DNA from: Ciona intestinalis
Taxonomy: Eukaryota > Chordata > Ascidiacea > Phlebobranchia > Cionidae
Length of the DNA: 64,000 nt
NCBI RefSeq assembly: GCF_000224145.3
Contig: NC_020167.2
Location: forward strand, 5,094,991-5,158,990
Reading direction: 5' to 3'
Shown here piece after piece: positions 11,746 through 23,600 of the stretch. Position numbers and translations under genes: made by a program. Below the pieces are notes generated by a model. It was not told where the DNA came from. It saw nothing but the letters and a program-made list of their open reading frames with translations, and searched no databases. Within the stretch, counting starts at the first letter, position 1, and each line of letters begins with the position of its first letter.

Positions 11746-12284
11746 GCTAAAAGTCTGCTAAAAGTGTCGTCACATAATCTCAATACTTCCTATTAATCAA
11801 CTGCAACACTGCCGCTACGACTAATCTCATAGGATCGTAAAACCATTATGGTCACAAGAGTCCGGACTCTGATGGTCACAGACTAATTTTTTAGTAACTA
11901 ATTCGCAACTTGTAACATAAAAATTGAATTTACGCAATCGCTGTACGCTTAGACCTCGAGATCATCATAGGCCAATTTCGAGCTTTTACAAGCCCTTGCC
12001 TGACCGCTATATGCATTTTTTCCCGACACCATGTCGAGTATTCTTATTACAGAGAATAAAATGAACACTATACAGTCTGAAACGTTTTGTCTTCATTGTG
12101 CACTTTCATGAGGAACATTTTGCATAAAAACAAGACCAAAACGGGTTCTTGTCGCTGCATTTAATTCAAGTTTGCGAACGTATTTTATGTTAATAAAAGT
12201 TAGCAGACATTGGTGTGGTTAGGAAACCTATGTAGAATGATTTGGAAGTATTTATAAAGAAAATTTTGTTAACTCATTATTGTC

Positions 12285-12425
12285 CAACGTGTTGAAGTAT
12301 AGTTGCCGTTAAGTTTCTTGCCGATGGGCACACATACGCCTCCGATGGTAGCTACCACGATTCTTATACCAGTTAACCCTGGGTTAGATATACAGACTCA
12401 CTAACCACTGCACCACGGCGACAGA
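12285..12425 (-). mobile_element. tRNA-derived SINE, head region
   Basis: Reverse-oriented copy. On the plus strand it reads GCCGTTAAGTTTCTTGCC, then ACACATACGCC, then ACTAACCACTGCACCACGGCG. The reverse complement gives the tRNA-like start CGCCGTGGTGCAGTGGTTAG (A-box region). The body is truncated. Confidence 0.75.
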
Positions 12426-13410
12426 CTCAGTAGGAATATTGTGACCCGTTAAGTGCGTAGTGGCACCAGAAGAACACGTACAACTTCCACGTTCCGTCGC
12501 AGATTGTTACGGCTTAAGCGTCTTCGGGCAATTTCATCGTCTTAAGTCGGTAAATAATCTATCATATATATACTCATCACAAATTATCTTTTTAGAAAGA
12601 TTAATTCTGCACGTACAGCCACACGCTGGACAGTTGCAGGTTCAACGAAAGGACATAGTATTCAAAAACCTCCACTATTTTACTAATCTTCTTAAAGTCG
12701 TCATTTTCGTGTAGTGTGGCCTTTACTTTTAACCAACTTACGTCAAAGCATATCTATATATATAAATCACATCCAAATACACTCAGATTAATGTGTAAAT
12801 CACAGATGTCTTTCTCCCTTGTTTGATTCATTCACAATCCATTTTGTAAAGCATGATTGATAGTTTTTAGACGAAATATAACAGCGTTTGCCTGGTTACC
12901 TTTACAGTATAAGAGCAATGTCTGCTGTGTAAGTTTACGAAGCAAGCGACTTATGCACTGCTGTACTGTATTAACGTAAACAAAACAGCTCATTCGTACA
13001 TGCACGGCAAAATAAATAAAGTAGCTCCTCGGAAATTCTGGTACACGTTGACGAGTTTTATTTGAGGATGATTTTGTAAGATAACGTTTAGACACCCACG
13101 AAATAAATACGTTAGCTCATTCTGAACTATATAGCGCAGAACGCATAATCTCATAAACAACATGAATCTTTACAAGTAAAAGCTTGGTCTTTGTTTAAAC
13201 GACCATCACAGAACAATGTTCGGTTAATAAATATTTACCTTTGCTTTTCCGCACACTACACCTGGTACGCAAGGTTATATTGCATTTGATATCACGTCTA
13301 TTATGCCCTGACGTGCCACATGCAGTGTAGCGGCCTGCTTTTGTCATCTCGAAATTCGCCCTCAGCGACCGTTACCCATTTGGATATAACCCATAGCAGG
13401 CCCACTTCGC

Positions 13411-15356
13411 TCAGTGATGGTCCTCGGACTCGGCATTCACGTGAAAAGATGCTGTGAGTATTCTGTCATGATATTCGTATTCATAACCGCTCCCGCCCGG
13501 GTCTGTATTCGATTCGCGAAATAACTCCGATGCCACTTTTACAATATCATGAAAAATGCTCTTTCGATCTGCTGCATTTCCTGACTGAGAACGTGCTCTT
13601 TCCCGCTCAAGAATAGACCGATACCTATGCCTTAGGTCGTCTAACAACGTAGATCGAACTGCGGTTGTAGCATTTTGCCGCATCGTGGTGCTCATAGCGG
13701 TCGTAGTGATGAGCTCAGTACTGGTAGTTGCAGGGGGGTCATTAAAGGTCGGCTGTCGATGCAAGAAACTTGTTTTAATTAACCGAAGCTAATCTTGTTT
13801 CAATAAACAACACATAATAAACAAACAACATTTTTTGTACGTGAAATATTTGAATAAATTCGTTTGCCGTGAAAAGCAAAATAAACAAAGAATGAATGTA
13901 ACTTTTATCCTCGCGTGACCGGAGAAACGACAGACGTTATAACACGGGTTTTCTGTTTCCCACACCTCGTGCCAACTTAATACGAGTTACCAGGAATGTA
14001 CTTTTGTGGATTATTGTTACTTGTTTTTTTTTTATATATTTTATGGCTGACACTTTAGACAGCTCATTAATTTCGACAACCACAAGTAATTGCCGTTATA
14101 TATATATATAGGGGTGGGGAACATCGGACACCTTTACATTGTATTTTCTCATCACATTTGGTAGTAAACAAGGAACATTCGAAGAAATAGAAAACTTTAT
14201 TTTCACGACTCCCATAAACCATTGTTAATTGTTTAAAACACAGCAATCAACAATGGTTTATTGGAGGTCGGGCTATTTGGATATTATGCGCTAAAGGTGT
14301 CCCGTATAATGTATAGGGTATATAGCATTGTATTTGTTTAAATCTGTAGCATTTCAACTTACCGGGTGCGGAGGTCTGGGATAACGAGAGTAAGGATTAC
14401 GGTGACGGTTCCTGTATCCACGTCTGCGACTCTGATGTCTTCTTCCAGGTTCCCCACAAAACCTATTATAGATTTTAACGTATTTATCAGATACGGGTAA
14501 ATTGTAACTTAACATTATATTTGTAATAAAAAAAACATTATTTTCAAAAACGAGTTGTTCGTTTTCTTGAAAGTTTTTACTTTATTTAAAACTTTAAGCT
14601 GGAGTAATGATTTGTAGATTTGTAAAAAAGATTTTTTTAAACATGTGTTTTATTGGAAGACCGTATAGCAGGCTGAGGTAAGATGGCCCATATTTTCATT
14701 CCCTTTTGTGGTTTTATTTAATAATTAAAAAGAGTAATTATAAAATAATATAGGTGTATTCACTTGACCCTAAAATACCGTTATTAATTGTTAAAAAATA
14801 TAAGAAAATATAAGATACTGTGCCAACGTTATCCGACTTATACCATACACTTAATTGACGAACATTTTTAACGCGCTTGTTATAAAAGTGATCTTGTAAT
14901 AATTTACCTTTCCATTTGTTTCATAGTGCAGCCGCGTTCACAACATAACACTGTAATGTCAGCTTCGGGTCGTTTTCTCAAATGCGAGCCTCTTCGTGCA
15001 TGCATATAGCCTGCAAGAAAATGGTGGTTAGTCTAAATGCAACGGCGTCTATACGGGAACTCTAAGCACTTACTTCCGCGGCCAGGCCCGTTAATTCCTC
15101 GAGAGCCGCAGATGAAACGCAGGGCATCAACAAGTCGAGATCCACAGAGGTACTCCGCCTCACAATGGGAAGACACATATAGAAGAACAAATGCATACGT
15201 TATCACTGATACCGTGATCCGTCGACGGCAGCAGTGACGAAGCGACGGAACTATATAAGATGGTTCATTCTTCTCAAGTAGCTCCTCGTTAAATAGAACG
15301 TCTCGCTGAAAATTATTTGTCTTCCGAAGACAGGAATTTCCCTTTGCGTCATACAT
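13411..15356 (-). CDS. Insulin/IGF-like peptide precursor
   Basis: Secreted peptide hormone of the insulin superfamily. Exons on the minus strand: 15356-15074, 15010-14908, 14462-14363 and 13752-13411, phases 1, 2, 0, totalling 275 residues. The B chain holds YLCGSRLVDALRFICGSRG, with cysteines at 71 and 83 (C-x11-C). The A chain holds LCCERGCTMKQMERFCG, with cysteines at 117, 118, 122 and 131 (CC-x3-C-x8-C). A short linker with basic sites (ARRG, LRKR) separates them. The A chain runs into a very Arg-rich segment and then a 114-residue exon rich in Thr, Ser and acidic residues, resembling the D/E extension of IGFs. The hydrophobic signal core (VSVITYAFVLLYV) begins only near residue 48, so the start at 15356 implies a long N-region, as in IGF1. 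All key cysteines are present. Which tunicate paralogue this is cannot be decided here. Confidence 0.93.
13885..14090 (-). mobile_element. SINE tail fragment
   Basis: The plus strand shows AATGTAACTTTTATCCTCGCG, ACGTTATAACACGGGTTTTC, CACCTCGTGCCAACTTA and ATGGCTGACACTTTAGACA, all landmarks of the SINE body in reverse. The tRNA-like head is missing. It lies in the last intron of the insulin-like gene. Confidence 0.75.
14108..14332 (-). mobile_element. MITE copy 3, with internal palindrome
   Basis: Reverse-oriented family member with GGGGTGGGGAACATCGG at one end and CTAAAGGTGTCCCG at the other. Unlike other copies it carries an internal inverted duplication: AACCATTGTTAATTG is followed about 20 bp later by CAATCAACAATGGTT. 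Right terminal sequence is degraded. Intronic in the insulin-like gene. Confidence 0.8.
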
Positions 15357-18113
15357 AGGTAAACTGCTAATGCGCTGTGTCCTATAAAAGACCCGTCTTC
15401 ACTTTACAACTAATGTAATTCGACCTTACGCCAGTGCCTAAAGGTCGCTAATAGTGAACCTAAATTAAAAAGACGACATGTTAACTCCTTTTCTTTGTTT
15501 CTGGAATACAACGAAGTAGTGATCCGCGACCCCTCTTCACCAATGCGCGGTTTTCTACGCAACATAATCTTCCTCAACCCCCGAGGCTAACAACGGCTCA
15601 TTCTTTTTCGTGCAATTAAGCACCATTTTGTATACGCTAACGCACTTTTCTTGCAAGAATTTTAGGCATTCAACGCCCACACTTCCACCGGAAAGAAAAA
15701 ATACAATCTTGCGTATTCACTTCAATGGCCCAAGATGCGGATTCAAACAACATATTTTATGCACTTATCACCGGCGGATTCGCTTTGAAAAAATCGTCAA
15801 GCTCTCTCCGCCTAAGAAACGTTTTTAACATCTCTGTCTTGCTTATTTTGTCTTATATATATGTGAGTAAAAGCTCCGTCTGCATATACAACACAGGGCC
15901 GGATATTCCAGCACTCATGGATAAGATTGCATTGCAATAGCACGACTATAATCTGAAGTTGGGGTAATGCCAAGCCTGCGTTGCTGCAGATTCTTTCGTA
16001 ACAGCTAGCGCGTCGTTTGACCAAAGGCGTGCACACATTTATACCTTATGCCATACCATAAGACTTACGGTAACGGAATTGGCAACGTAGCCTGGCTAAA
16101 CCGGTTTTTATCACGTCGGATATGCGTTTCCGGGGCTTTGTATAACTGAGTGTTATCTCAGTTCAGTTTTGCTCTCGTTAGTTTTGAGCAAAATATTGGC
16201 GAGATCTTGTCTCCCTTCGAACCCAGGAAACCCTTATATAAAGGCCGCAAAAACTCCGCTTCATTACCGGGGGTGTTTACTATTTCCACAAACAAAACCG
16301 TCATTTTAGCTTGCAGCAGCCGACTAAATTCGTTAGTGGCGAAATTTTACAGTTCACTATCACTTCTGCACTAACACCTGTTGCACTAAACAACGGTGTC
16401 TCCGCCCGATGTTATATGCTGCGTACCGGCGACCAATTAATGGATTTCTTGAAACGTAACGCCGGCAATCTATTTTAAACCGCGCATTAAATAATTAGCT
16501 CTGATTAATATTCAAGAGGTCGAGCACTAGGTCGACAAATTGCTCGAATTGGATAAACACGATCCGTTGATTCGAACCAAACAGGAAACGGCCTTATACG
16601 TTAAATCATTTCTACAAACTGTCTTATCACCTTCGATGTCGCAATCTCATTTCAATTGCTGCAAAAATAGAAGCATAAAAATAGGTTAGCTTCATATAGA
16701 ACTTCTAAGTGCAAAGTTAGTCACGCAAACGTGATCGTGATGGAACATCCAATGCACGATTTTGGAAAGACCCGCCACGTGGCTTGCACCCTTACACTTT
16801 GTTAAACTTCCAAAGATAGAGCTAAACACCGTATTTGTGGGCATTGAAAATGCGCACGAGTTCTATATCAAGCGTTCCTGAGCTACACATATGCAGTTTA
16901 ACGAAATAACGGCGCGCTGTGATATAGAGCCAGCTTTGGGAGAAAGATTTCTAACATAAACAACTTCGCATAATCCTGCTTAATCTCACCCCAGTAATCG
17001 CCGTAGCGCATGTGTCGGCTATACCCGACACCTTTTTACAAGCAACTGAACGAGTCAACGATTCCATCCACATTCTTAGACACCTGTAACTTCACGCACT
17101 CTCTTGCGAGTAGTTTGACGCTTACGAAAAACAGAGACAGATAATATAGCATATTTTTTCGGCGAAAAACTCTAGCGCTCTCATTATTTCGACCGTCACG
17201 CTACCGCACTATCGCCCCCAACAAACCATCTCTTCTAAGGCTCTTTAATAAAAAAGAAAATTTTGAGGTGAAAGCATATTTTTACACCTTCCCGGCGTAT
17301 AAGGTGTATAGGTTAACTGATGACGAAGCGCTGACATTTCGCTTTATTGGTCCACATACAAGTTACGTTACAGGGTGTGGTTGTTATTGATTTTCATCTT
17401 ACTGTCCGTGGCAATGTTATGCGGTAAACTAGGATTAAAATGCCTCAGACAAAAGTTTCTTCTGTAATCAAATTTGAAACATTGCAATGCGATTATGCAA
17501 CGACGGGCATACAAAGTGCAAATGTGCATATATTAAGGCGTGTCTGCCAATAATCCTTCTCCTTTGATTGCCTGCTTCACCACGTAACTTTCTATTTGTT
17601 TATTGTAAGTCATATGGCAGCATTCAGACACATATATGGCTCCAGTAATCCTAGTTCTGCGTTTCACCTCGAATATACGATCGACCCGCAATGACTGACG
17701 TTTATCTCTTCAAATACTTCGACGTACAGGATTATAATTATGAACTTTTCACTTTCTTTGCCATAAGATTACCTATAGGTCTGATTGAGTGGTGGCAATC
17801 GGACGCCCTAATAGTGTAAAGAAATTGCCTTCATCACCGCAAACCACATGCTGGGTAGAAGAAGGTAAAAATATATATCGTGGGTTTGTTAATTTACAAA
17901 ATTCGATCAAAACAATAAGCAATGCTGCTCCACAGTATTTGCAAGACAAGGACTAATTAAGAAGATAGCTAGAATATAAGCTATATAATCTTGTTTTGTA
18001 TTTGAAGCCACAGACCATGCATAGACAGCAGCATCACGCAACCTTAAAGAGCAATGAATCAGAGGTTGTATAATGAATCACACTTAGCATTTACAAAATG
18101 CTTCATTGGTTGC

Positions 18114-18157
18114 CTGTGCAAAAACAGTCTTCATGAATAAGCTGTTTCATTGCACAG
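18114..18157 (+). other. Candidate imperfect RNA hairpin
   Basis: CTGTGCAAAAACAG pairs with CTGTTTCATTGCACAG across a 14-base loop, giving 13-14 base pairs with one small bulge. The arms are near miRNA-precursor size but pairing does not extend convincingly beyond them. Chance occurrence in AT-rich DNA is possible. Confidence 0.2.
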
Positions 18158-19124
18158 TTTCTTATGTTATGTTCCATTTTCAAATAGCGTGGAAATGATA
18201 TTTTAAACGCATAAAGTATCCTGCAATTATCGCTGGATGATTAGATATAGAAATTCGCGGAATCCTTTCTGACGACACAGTCACAATTATGAGTAAACAC
18301 CGGATCACCGACCGAGACAGGAGCGTTATTGAATATGTATATAGCGAAAACAGCTCAAATTTCTTATCTAAGATAGTCTCCGATTTGGTAAAGATTGCCA
18401 GTCGTGGCGGCCACTAAAACGGCGGATAAAGATCACTAGCTTCATGCGGCCAGCGGTCGTCTGACGCAAGCCGCATACCAGCAGGTCTACTTAATTATCA
18501 TATTCGATCTAATAAGCGGCGGTGCTGTTTTATGGTTGATTACATACGTATAGTCATGATCGGAGCCACTTGAATAGATTGCCGCGCAAAACAAATCTCA
18601 GTTCCACGCGAAAACAATCGAGATTGACCTGTTATGTCGCATACTTCGCCCGTATACCGCAGTGTGATACGGGGCTGTAGTATTATATTACAGAGCTGTA
18701 CACTATAACATGTGAACGAAACGTGACACGACCGATGCACCACACCACAAATCTCCGTTTTTAAGGTACCTTCCAATCCGTTTAACTTTATACAAACTCA
18801 GTGGAGGTAATGAAAAAGAGGGATCGATTTTAACACGGAATTCGACCGATTTCTGCGTACCAGGTTTTGTTTATGAGACGAAATTTTAAAGCATGATTAA
18901 AGAAGCAGGTAAAAGTCGAATCTGTTGCCATGTAATCCTACCACTTTAACAAGACTAGTACAAGATTATTAACACACAAACAATCTTAAAAATAAGACCC
19001 GACTATGCAAGAACGCATAAGGAGACGAACTCAAAGATATTTCGCTATTTCCGAGAAGGCCATCATCTGCGGAAACAAAAACATCTTGTTTTGAAGCTAC
19101 AGAAATATAGCCTATAGATACATA

Positions 19125-19306
19125 CCAAGATGGAGAAAGATGGGACACCATTTCATTCTTTTTTCTCGTTCCATTTAGTATTATAAAAAAAACATTCAAA
19201 GTATTATAAAAACGTATCCTCACGACTACCATAGACAGTTGTTAATTGTGTTTAGTACTTGGATATTATGTGGTAAAGGTGTCCCGTCTTCCCCACCCTA
19301 CTATAT
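19125..19306 (-). mobile_element. MITE copy 4
   Basis: Reverse-oriented copy. It begins AAGATGGAGAAAGATGGGAC and ends GGTGTCCCGTCTTCCCCACC followed by CTACTATA. The core is shortened: the GATCGTGTTTT segment is deleted near TTAATTGTGTTTAGTAC. Intergenic. Confidence 0.85.
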
Positions 19307-19419
19307 ACTTAAAATTTAAGGAACTTATTTGAGCTTTGTATTTTTATGATTGTGCAAACTTAAACTTTTTAATCAACTTGTATCCTACGTTACGTTAAAT
19401 GAATAAATGTATACAGCTT

Positions 19420-19560
19420 CTATATCCTTACGTTGCGAGGCAATGACGTATCTCCCATCCCCGTTCAGTCTCATTAACCTTGTGCCCACTTACGAGTTAG
19501 CTCATACATGAAACGTGAGGGCGATTATTTTTTGAGACATTCTTTATATTTTTTTAGCTA
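19420..19560 (-). mobile_element. SINE tail fragment
   Basis: Plus strand shows TTGTGCCCACTTACGAGTTA and GGGCGATTATTTTTTGAGA, matching the tail half of the adjacent full SINE copy. Degraded, without a head. Confidence 0.6.
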
Positions 19561-19589
19561 ACAATTCAATCCATAAACTATGGGTGGAT

Positions 19590-19890
19590 TAAAACTTGAA
19601 TAAATGTAACTTGATTTATCCTCGCGTGGCGGGAAAATGACTTGCGTTATAACAGTGATGTCTTGTTTTACACACTCGTGCCTATATATATACTTACGAG
19701 TTAACCGCGTATATGAACTTTGTGCGTAATTGTTTTTCTGTATGGCTGCCAGTTTAGACAATCCATTAGTGAGCACTGGCTTGGAACAATTGGAGTTACT
19801 TGTCTCGCCTTCCCAAAGTTGTCTCGCCTAAACCCGAATAACCTCTGAGTTAGAGGCAGGTGCGCTAACCACTATACCACGACATGTACG
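19590..19890 (-). mobile_element. Near full-length tRNA-derived SINE
   Basis: The plus strand runs from AATGTAACTTGATTTATCCT through GTTATAACAGTGATGTC, ATGGCTGCCAGTTTAGACA and ATTAGTGAGCACTGGCTTGG to TAACCACTATACCACG. Reversed, this is head (A-box-like TATAGTGGTTAGCGC), body and tail. It serves as a good reference copy for the family. Confidence 0.85.
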
Positions 19891-20146
19891 TGTTTATAAT
19901 TACATAACGGTTAAAACGAATAGATGTAATTGGCAAAACACCAGCGTGACAAAGTTTGTATCCTGGCAGAACCGCATTGCCTTTGCTAAATAACTGACCG
20001 CAATTGGCTGTTGTAATCAAAGCAATGAAAAACGTTGTATATCTGGTTATAATAAGAAAAATAACCAATGAAATAAGGCTTTAGATATACAGGCAACATA
20101 CCTTACTTTCCATTTATTCTTAAGACAATGCTAGCGAAGAATATAT

Positions 20147-20372
20147 AGTAGGGCAGGGGAAGATGGGACACCTTTAGCCCATAATTTTCAATGATTTTGA
20201 TCGTCTTTTAAACAATTAACAACAGTCCTCAGGATATGCTTTGTGAACCTAAATTGCATTTTTATGTAAGTCTTCAAGATATCGTTTTATAACTCTTTGA
20301 ATGCTCTTTGTTTACTACTGAATGGGACAAGAATAAAGTTTAAAGGTGTCCCAGCCTCCCCTACCCTAATGT
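20147..20372 (+). mobile_element. MITE copy 5
   Basis: Forward copy from TAGTAGGGCAGGGGAAGATG to GGTGTCCCAGCCTCCCCTAC, CCTAATG. An internal segment around GATATGCTTTGTGAACC and GATATCGTTTTATAAC looks partly duplicated, making it longer than average. It lies about 280 bp upstream of the GOT2 start codon. Confidence 0.85.
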
Positions 20373-20652
20373 ATTATTTCAGAGTGAAGAGGAGGGATTC
20401 CAAATAAAACAAGAGTCGTTAAAACACACCATAGATAAAAGTAAAAAGATTAAAACCGATTTCTTTGAATATAAAGTAGCCTATATGGAAAGGAGGGTCA
20501 GTTAAAAATGAGGTTGGCTGTTGGGACAGATATCTATGGTGTTGTGTCGACAGATTTTCTTCACGCGTCACTGAACAACATTGCTGCACATTTTGTTTCA
20601 GCGAAGTTCATAATCGTCTGTTTTGTAATCGTGTAGTGGAAACTTTTAGGAA

Positions 20653-23600
20653 ATGTCGTTGACAATCAACAAAAATATATGCAGTTTATTGCAAAAATGC
20701 AGTGTTGGTCACCGTTCATTGAATAGAACTGGGTAAGATACTTTTTTATAAGCTGTAACATTGATGTAAACATTTGTTTTTGGGATCCGCATGTGTTTTA
20801 TTATTGCACCTTCTGATGTTTGGTACTGGTTTTACAAATCCCATATATCTGAATTGCTGAATAAACTGAATTGCATGTACGTTTTGATCATTTTTTAATT
20901 AATTTGATTAAGGTCATGGTGGTCAAATGTGGAAATGGGACCTCCAGATCCAATTCTCGGAGTAACAGAAGCTTTCAAGCGAGATACCAATCCTAAAAAG
21001 ATGAACTTGGGGGTGGGTGCTTATCGCGATGACCAGGGAAAACCTTATGTTTTGCCAACTGTGAAGAAGGTAGGTGCCATATTGTATAGGTTAGGACAGG
21101 TTGGATAAAAAGAAAACTTTTTATTCTGGTATATGGACGTACGGTTTAGGCCCACTTCTCAATATCTTGTTTCAAAATGTTTTTCTTGGTGGTATAGCTT
21201 AGCTGAAATAGTAAAGTCAAATTTTCATTTTAGGCAGAACTTGCCATCCAAGGTTTGGATAAAGAATATCTCGGCATCACTGGCTTGCCTGCATTTACCA
21301 ATGCTGCTGCTGAACTTGCATTTGGAGCTGGTAACACTGTTCTTACAGACAAGAGGGTATGTTAACCTGGGTAACTTCCTGTTTGGTTAAAGTGTTTTTA
21401 ATAATTGCAGTTATGCTGCTACGTTTATTTACATCCGTTTTTTAATTTTTTAAAAAAAATTACCTTGAAATTCCTTTGAAGGGTATTCGTATATATGTAC
21501 ATATACTTCTTAAATAAATGGTGAATACTTTGCCATGTAAAATAAAGAAGTCTACACTTGATTGCAGAATGTGACAGTGCAAGGTATTTCAGGAACTGGT
21601 TCTCTTCGTATAGGAGCTAACTTTCTTGTAAGTGAATTCAGCATTTGTGAAATAAGTGTATGAATTGTATCTTATAAATTAGTAGTGTGACAATGATTTT
21701 AACTAAAAGTAGTATTGTTAATTGAAACTATGGATAAGTGGCCAAGTTATTCCAATTTCCAACCACTAAAATTTCGTGTATAATACTTAATGCTGCTACC
21801 ATTGTGGGCGTATGTTTTCTTAGGCTGAATGCTTGGTTACTTAAATGTCTGTGTTATAACATCGGTCGTTGCCTGTGGAATAGAGAATATATCAATGCAA
21901 TTTACCCATTCTTTGCTGAGTATATTTATATATATATATATATATATATTTCTTAATTTTTATTATTTATATTTTAAACAGAACAAGTTTTTTACTTCAA
22001 ACAAAGCAATCTGGCTCCCAACCCCTTCCTGGGGTAACCATGTTCCTATTTTTAAGTAAGCTATTAATTCTGTTAAGCTTATAAAACTTTCCAAGTGCAA
22101 AATACTACCCTTGTTGTTTTGATAAACAGTAGGGACTATTCATAATAAATATATTTTATAATTTTCCCATGAAAATGAGACATTTACATTGAATTTATAA
22201 AAAAGTTATTTACATTGAATTTATACATTTATTTTTGTTAATAAGTTTAATAATCACTAACCAGTAACGCTTTTCTGTATAAAATATTATTGTTTTTAGT
22301 TTACATTGAATCCATACATTTATTTCATTTTCCCTTTTTCATCTGAAATACAAATATATATATATATAATATTGTGCAATATGACATTGTCAAATTTCTG
22401 CACCTTTTTAAGTATGTAATATTATTTCTTTAAACACCTCCTTTTAACAAGTGATTGTATTGCGCAGACACGCAGGGTTAGATGTGGAATGGTATCGTTA
22501 TTACAAGCCTTCAACCTGTGGTTTTGATGCTGAAGGTGCTATGGAGGATTTGAATGTAAGACAACACACTTAATGACCATGTCAATTATGACTGATTATA
22601 TCATAGGGTAGGGGAAGACAGGAGACTGTTAGCACCTAATCTTAAACTATCTTGATTGCATTTTAAACAATTAAGAACGGTCTGGGGGTTGTGAAAATAT
22701 GGTTTTATAATTCTTTAGTTGTTCTTTGTTTACCAGGATGAGAAAATAGAATGATAAGGTATCCCATCTTCCCCCACCCCACTATATGTCCATTATCTTT
22801 AGAATTCACTTTGTTTTGTAGAAAATTCCGGAAAACTCCATCGTTCTCTTCCATGCTTGTGCCCACAACCCTACAGGTGTTGATCCAAAGGTCTGTTGAA
22901 ACAGTTTTTGTTATACTTCTTGTAGAATTTTTATTAAAAATTTGTATTACCAGTTATTCAAAAAATGTTTTATAAAAAAAAATCAAAATTGTTCTAAATA
23001 AATGTTTTATAATTTTTTTGTAAAATTGCTGTAAATGTAAAAAATTGTTATAAAAATTTGTTCGAACATTGTAAACATTTTACACACCCAATTGTGTTTT
23101 ATAAGGTTGCAAATTTAATTTAGAGTTTGTTTAAACTTGATGTCTAAAAGCCTAAAATGTAAAATTTAGATAAAAGAAATATCATATAAATATCTTATTC
23201 TTACTTAATTTGTAATGCTTCTGTTTTGGTATCTACATATTTTGTTACTTTTAGCCCGAAAATTGGAAAGAAATGTCATCCATCTGCAAGAAGCGTAACT
23301 TGCTTCCATTCTTTGATATGGCTTACCAGGGTTTCGCAAGTGGTGATATTAACAAAGATGCTTCTGCTATGCGACTCTTTGTTGCTGAAGGCCACAATGT
23401 GATACTCGCACAATCTTTTGCCAAAAACATGGGACTGTATGGTAATCAATTTTTTATGTGTTTTCATTACAATTACATAATTATTAATGCCATAATTAGC
23501 AGTGTCAAGAATTGTTTATATAGTGGAAACTGTTTCACTAAAATAAGGAAACTGTTTCATAGAAATCTAGGAAGACTTTTTTTCAACAGTATACATTTTA

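Larger units (their letters stand above)
11291..13410. other. Intergenic region between the small gene and the insulin-like gene
   Basis: Contains the hAT element at 11461-11745 and a SINE head at 12285-12425. Minus-strand sequence 13095-12832 is open for 87 codons, but shows no domain, signal peptide or clear splice context, so I do not call it a gene. The final few hundred bases are probably the 3' flank of the insulin-like gene. Nothing else was supported. Confidence 0.4.
15357..20652. other. 5.3-kb gene-free interval, CpG-rich in its first 3.5 kb
   Basis: Separates the divergent insulin-like gene and GOT2. From about 15.4 to 18.9 kb it is nearly free of the MITE and SINE families and visibly richer in CG dinucleotides than the gene bodies to its right. 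Repeats return from 19.1 kb. Short open frames on both strands (for example 15725-15940 plus) show no recognisable domain. A candidate hairpin is noted at 18114-18157. It may contain the regulatory sequence of the insulin-like gene, but I see no specific sites I can name. Confidence 0.45.

Noticed and set aside
12832..13095. 87-codon minus-strand open frame
   Set aside because: Moderately long but no recognisable domain, no splice-linked exons and no signal peptide. Not enough to call a gene.
13411..13764. Stand-alone ORF starting at Met 13764
   Set aside because: Its Met lies within the intron side of a good acceptor (CGACAG|CCG). In phase, it is the last exon of the insulin-like gene.
21738..22059. 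Overlapping plus-strand frames in GOT2 intron 4
   Set aside because: They span an AT microsatellite and run into exon 5 in a different frame; shadows of intron and exon sequence.
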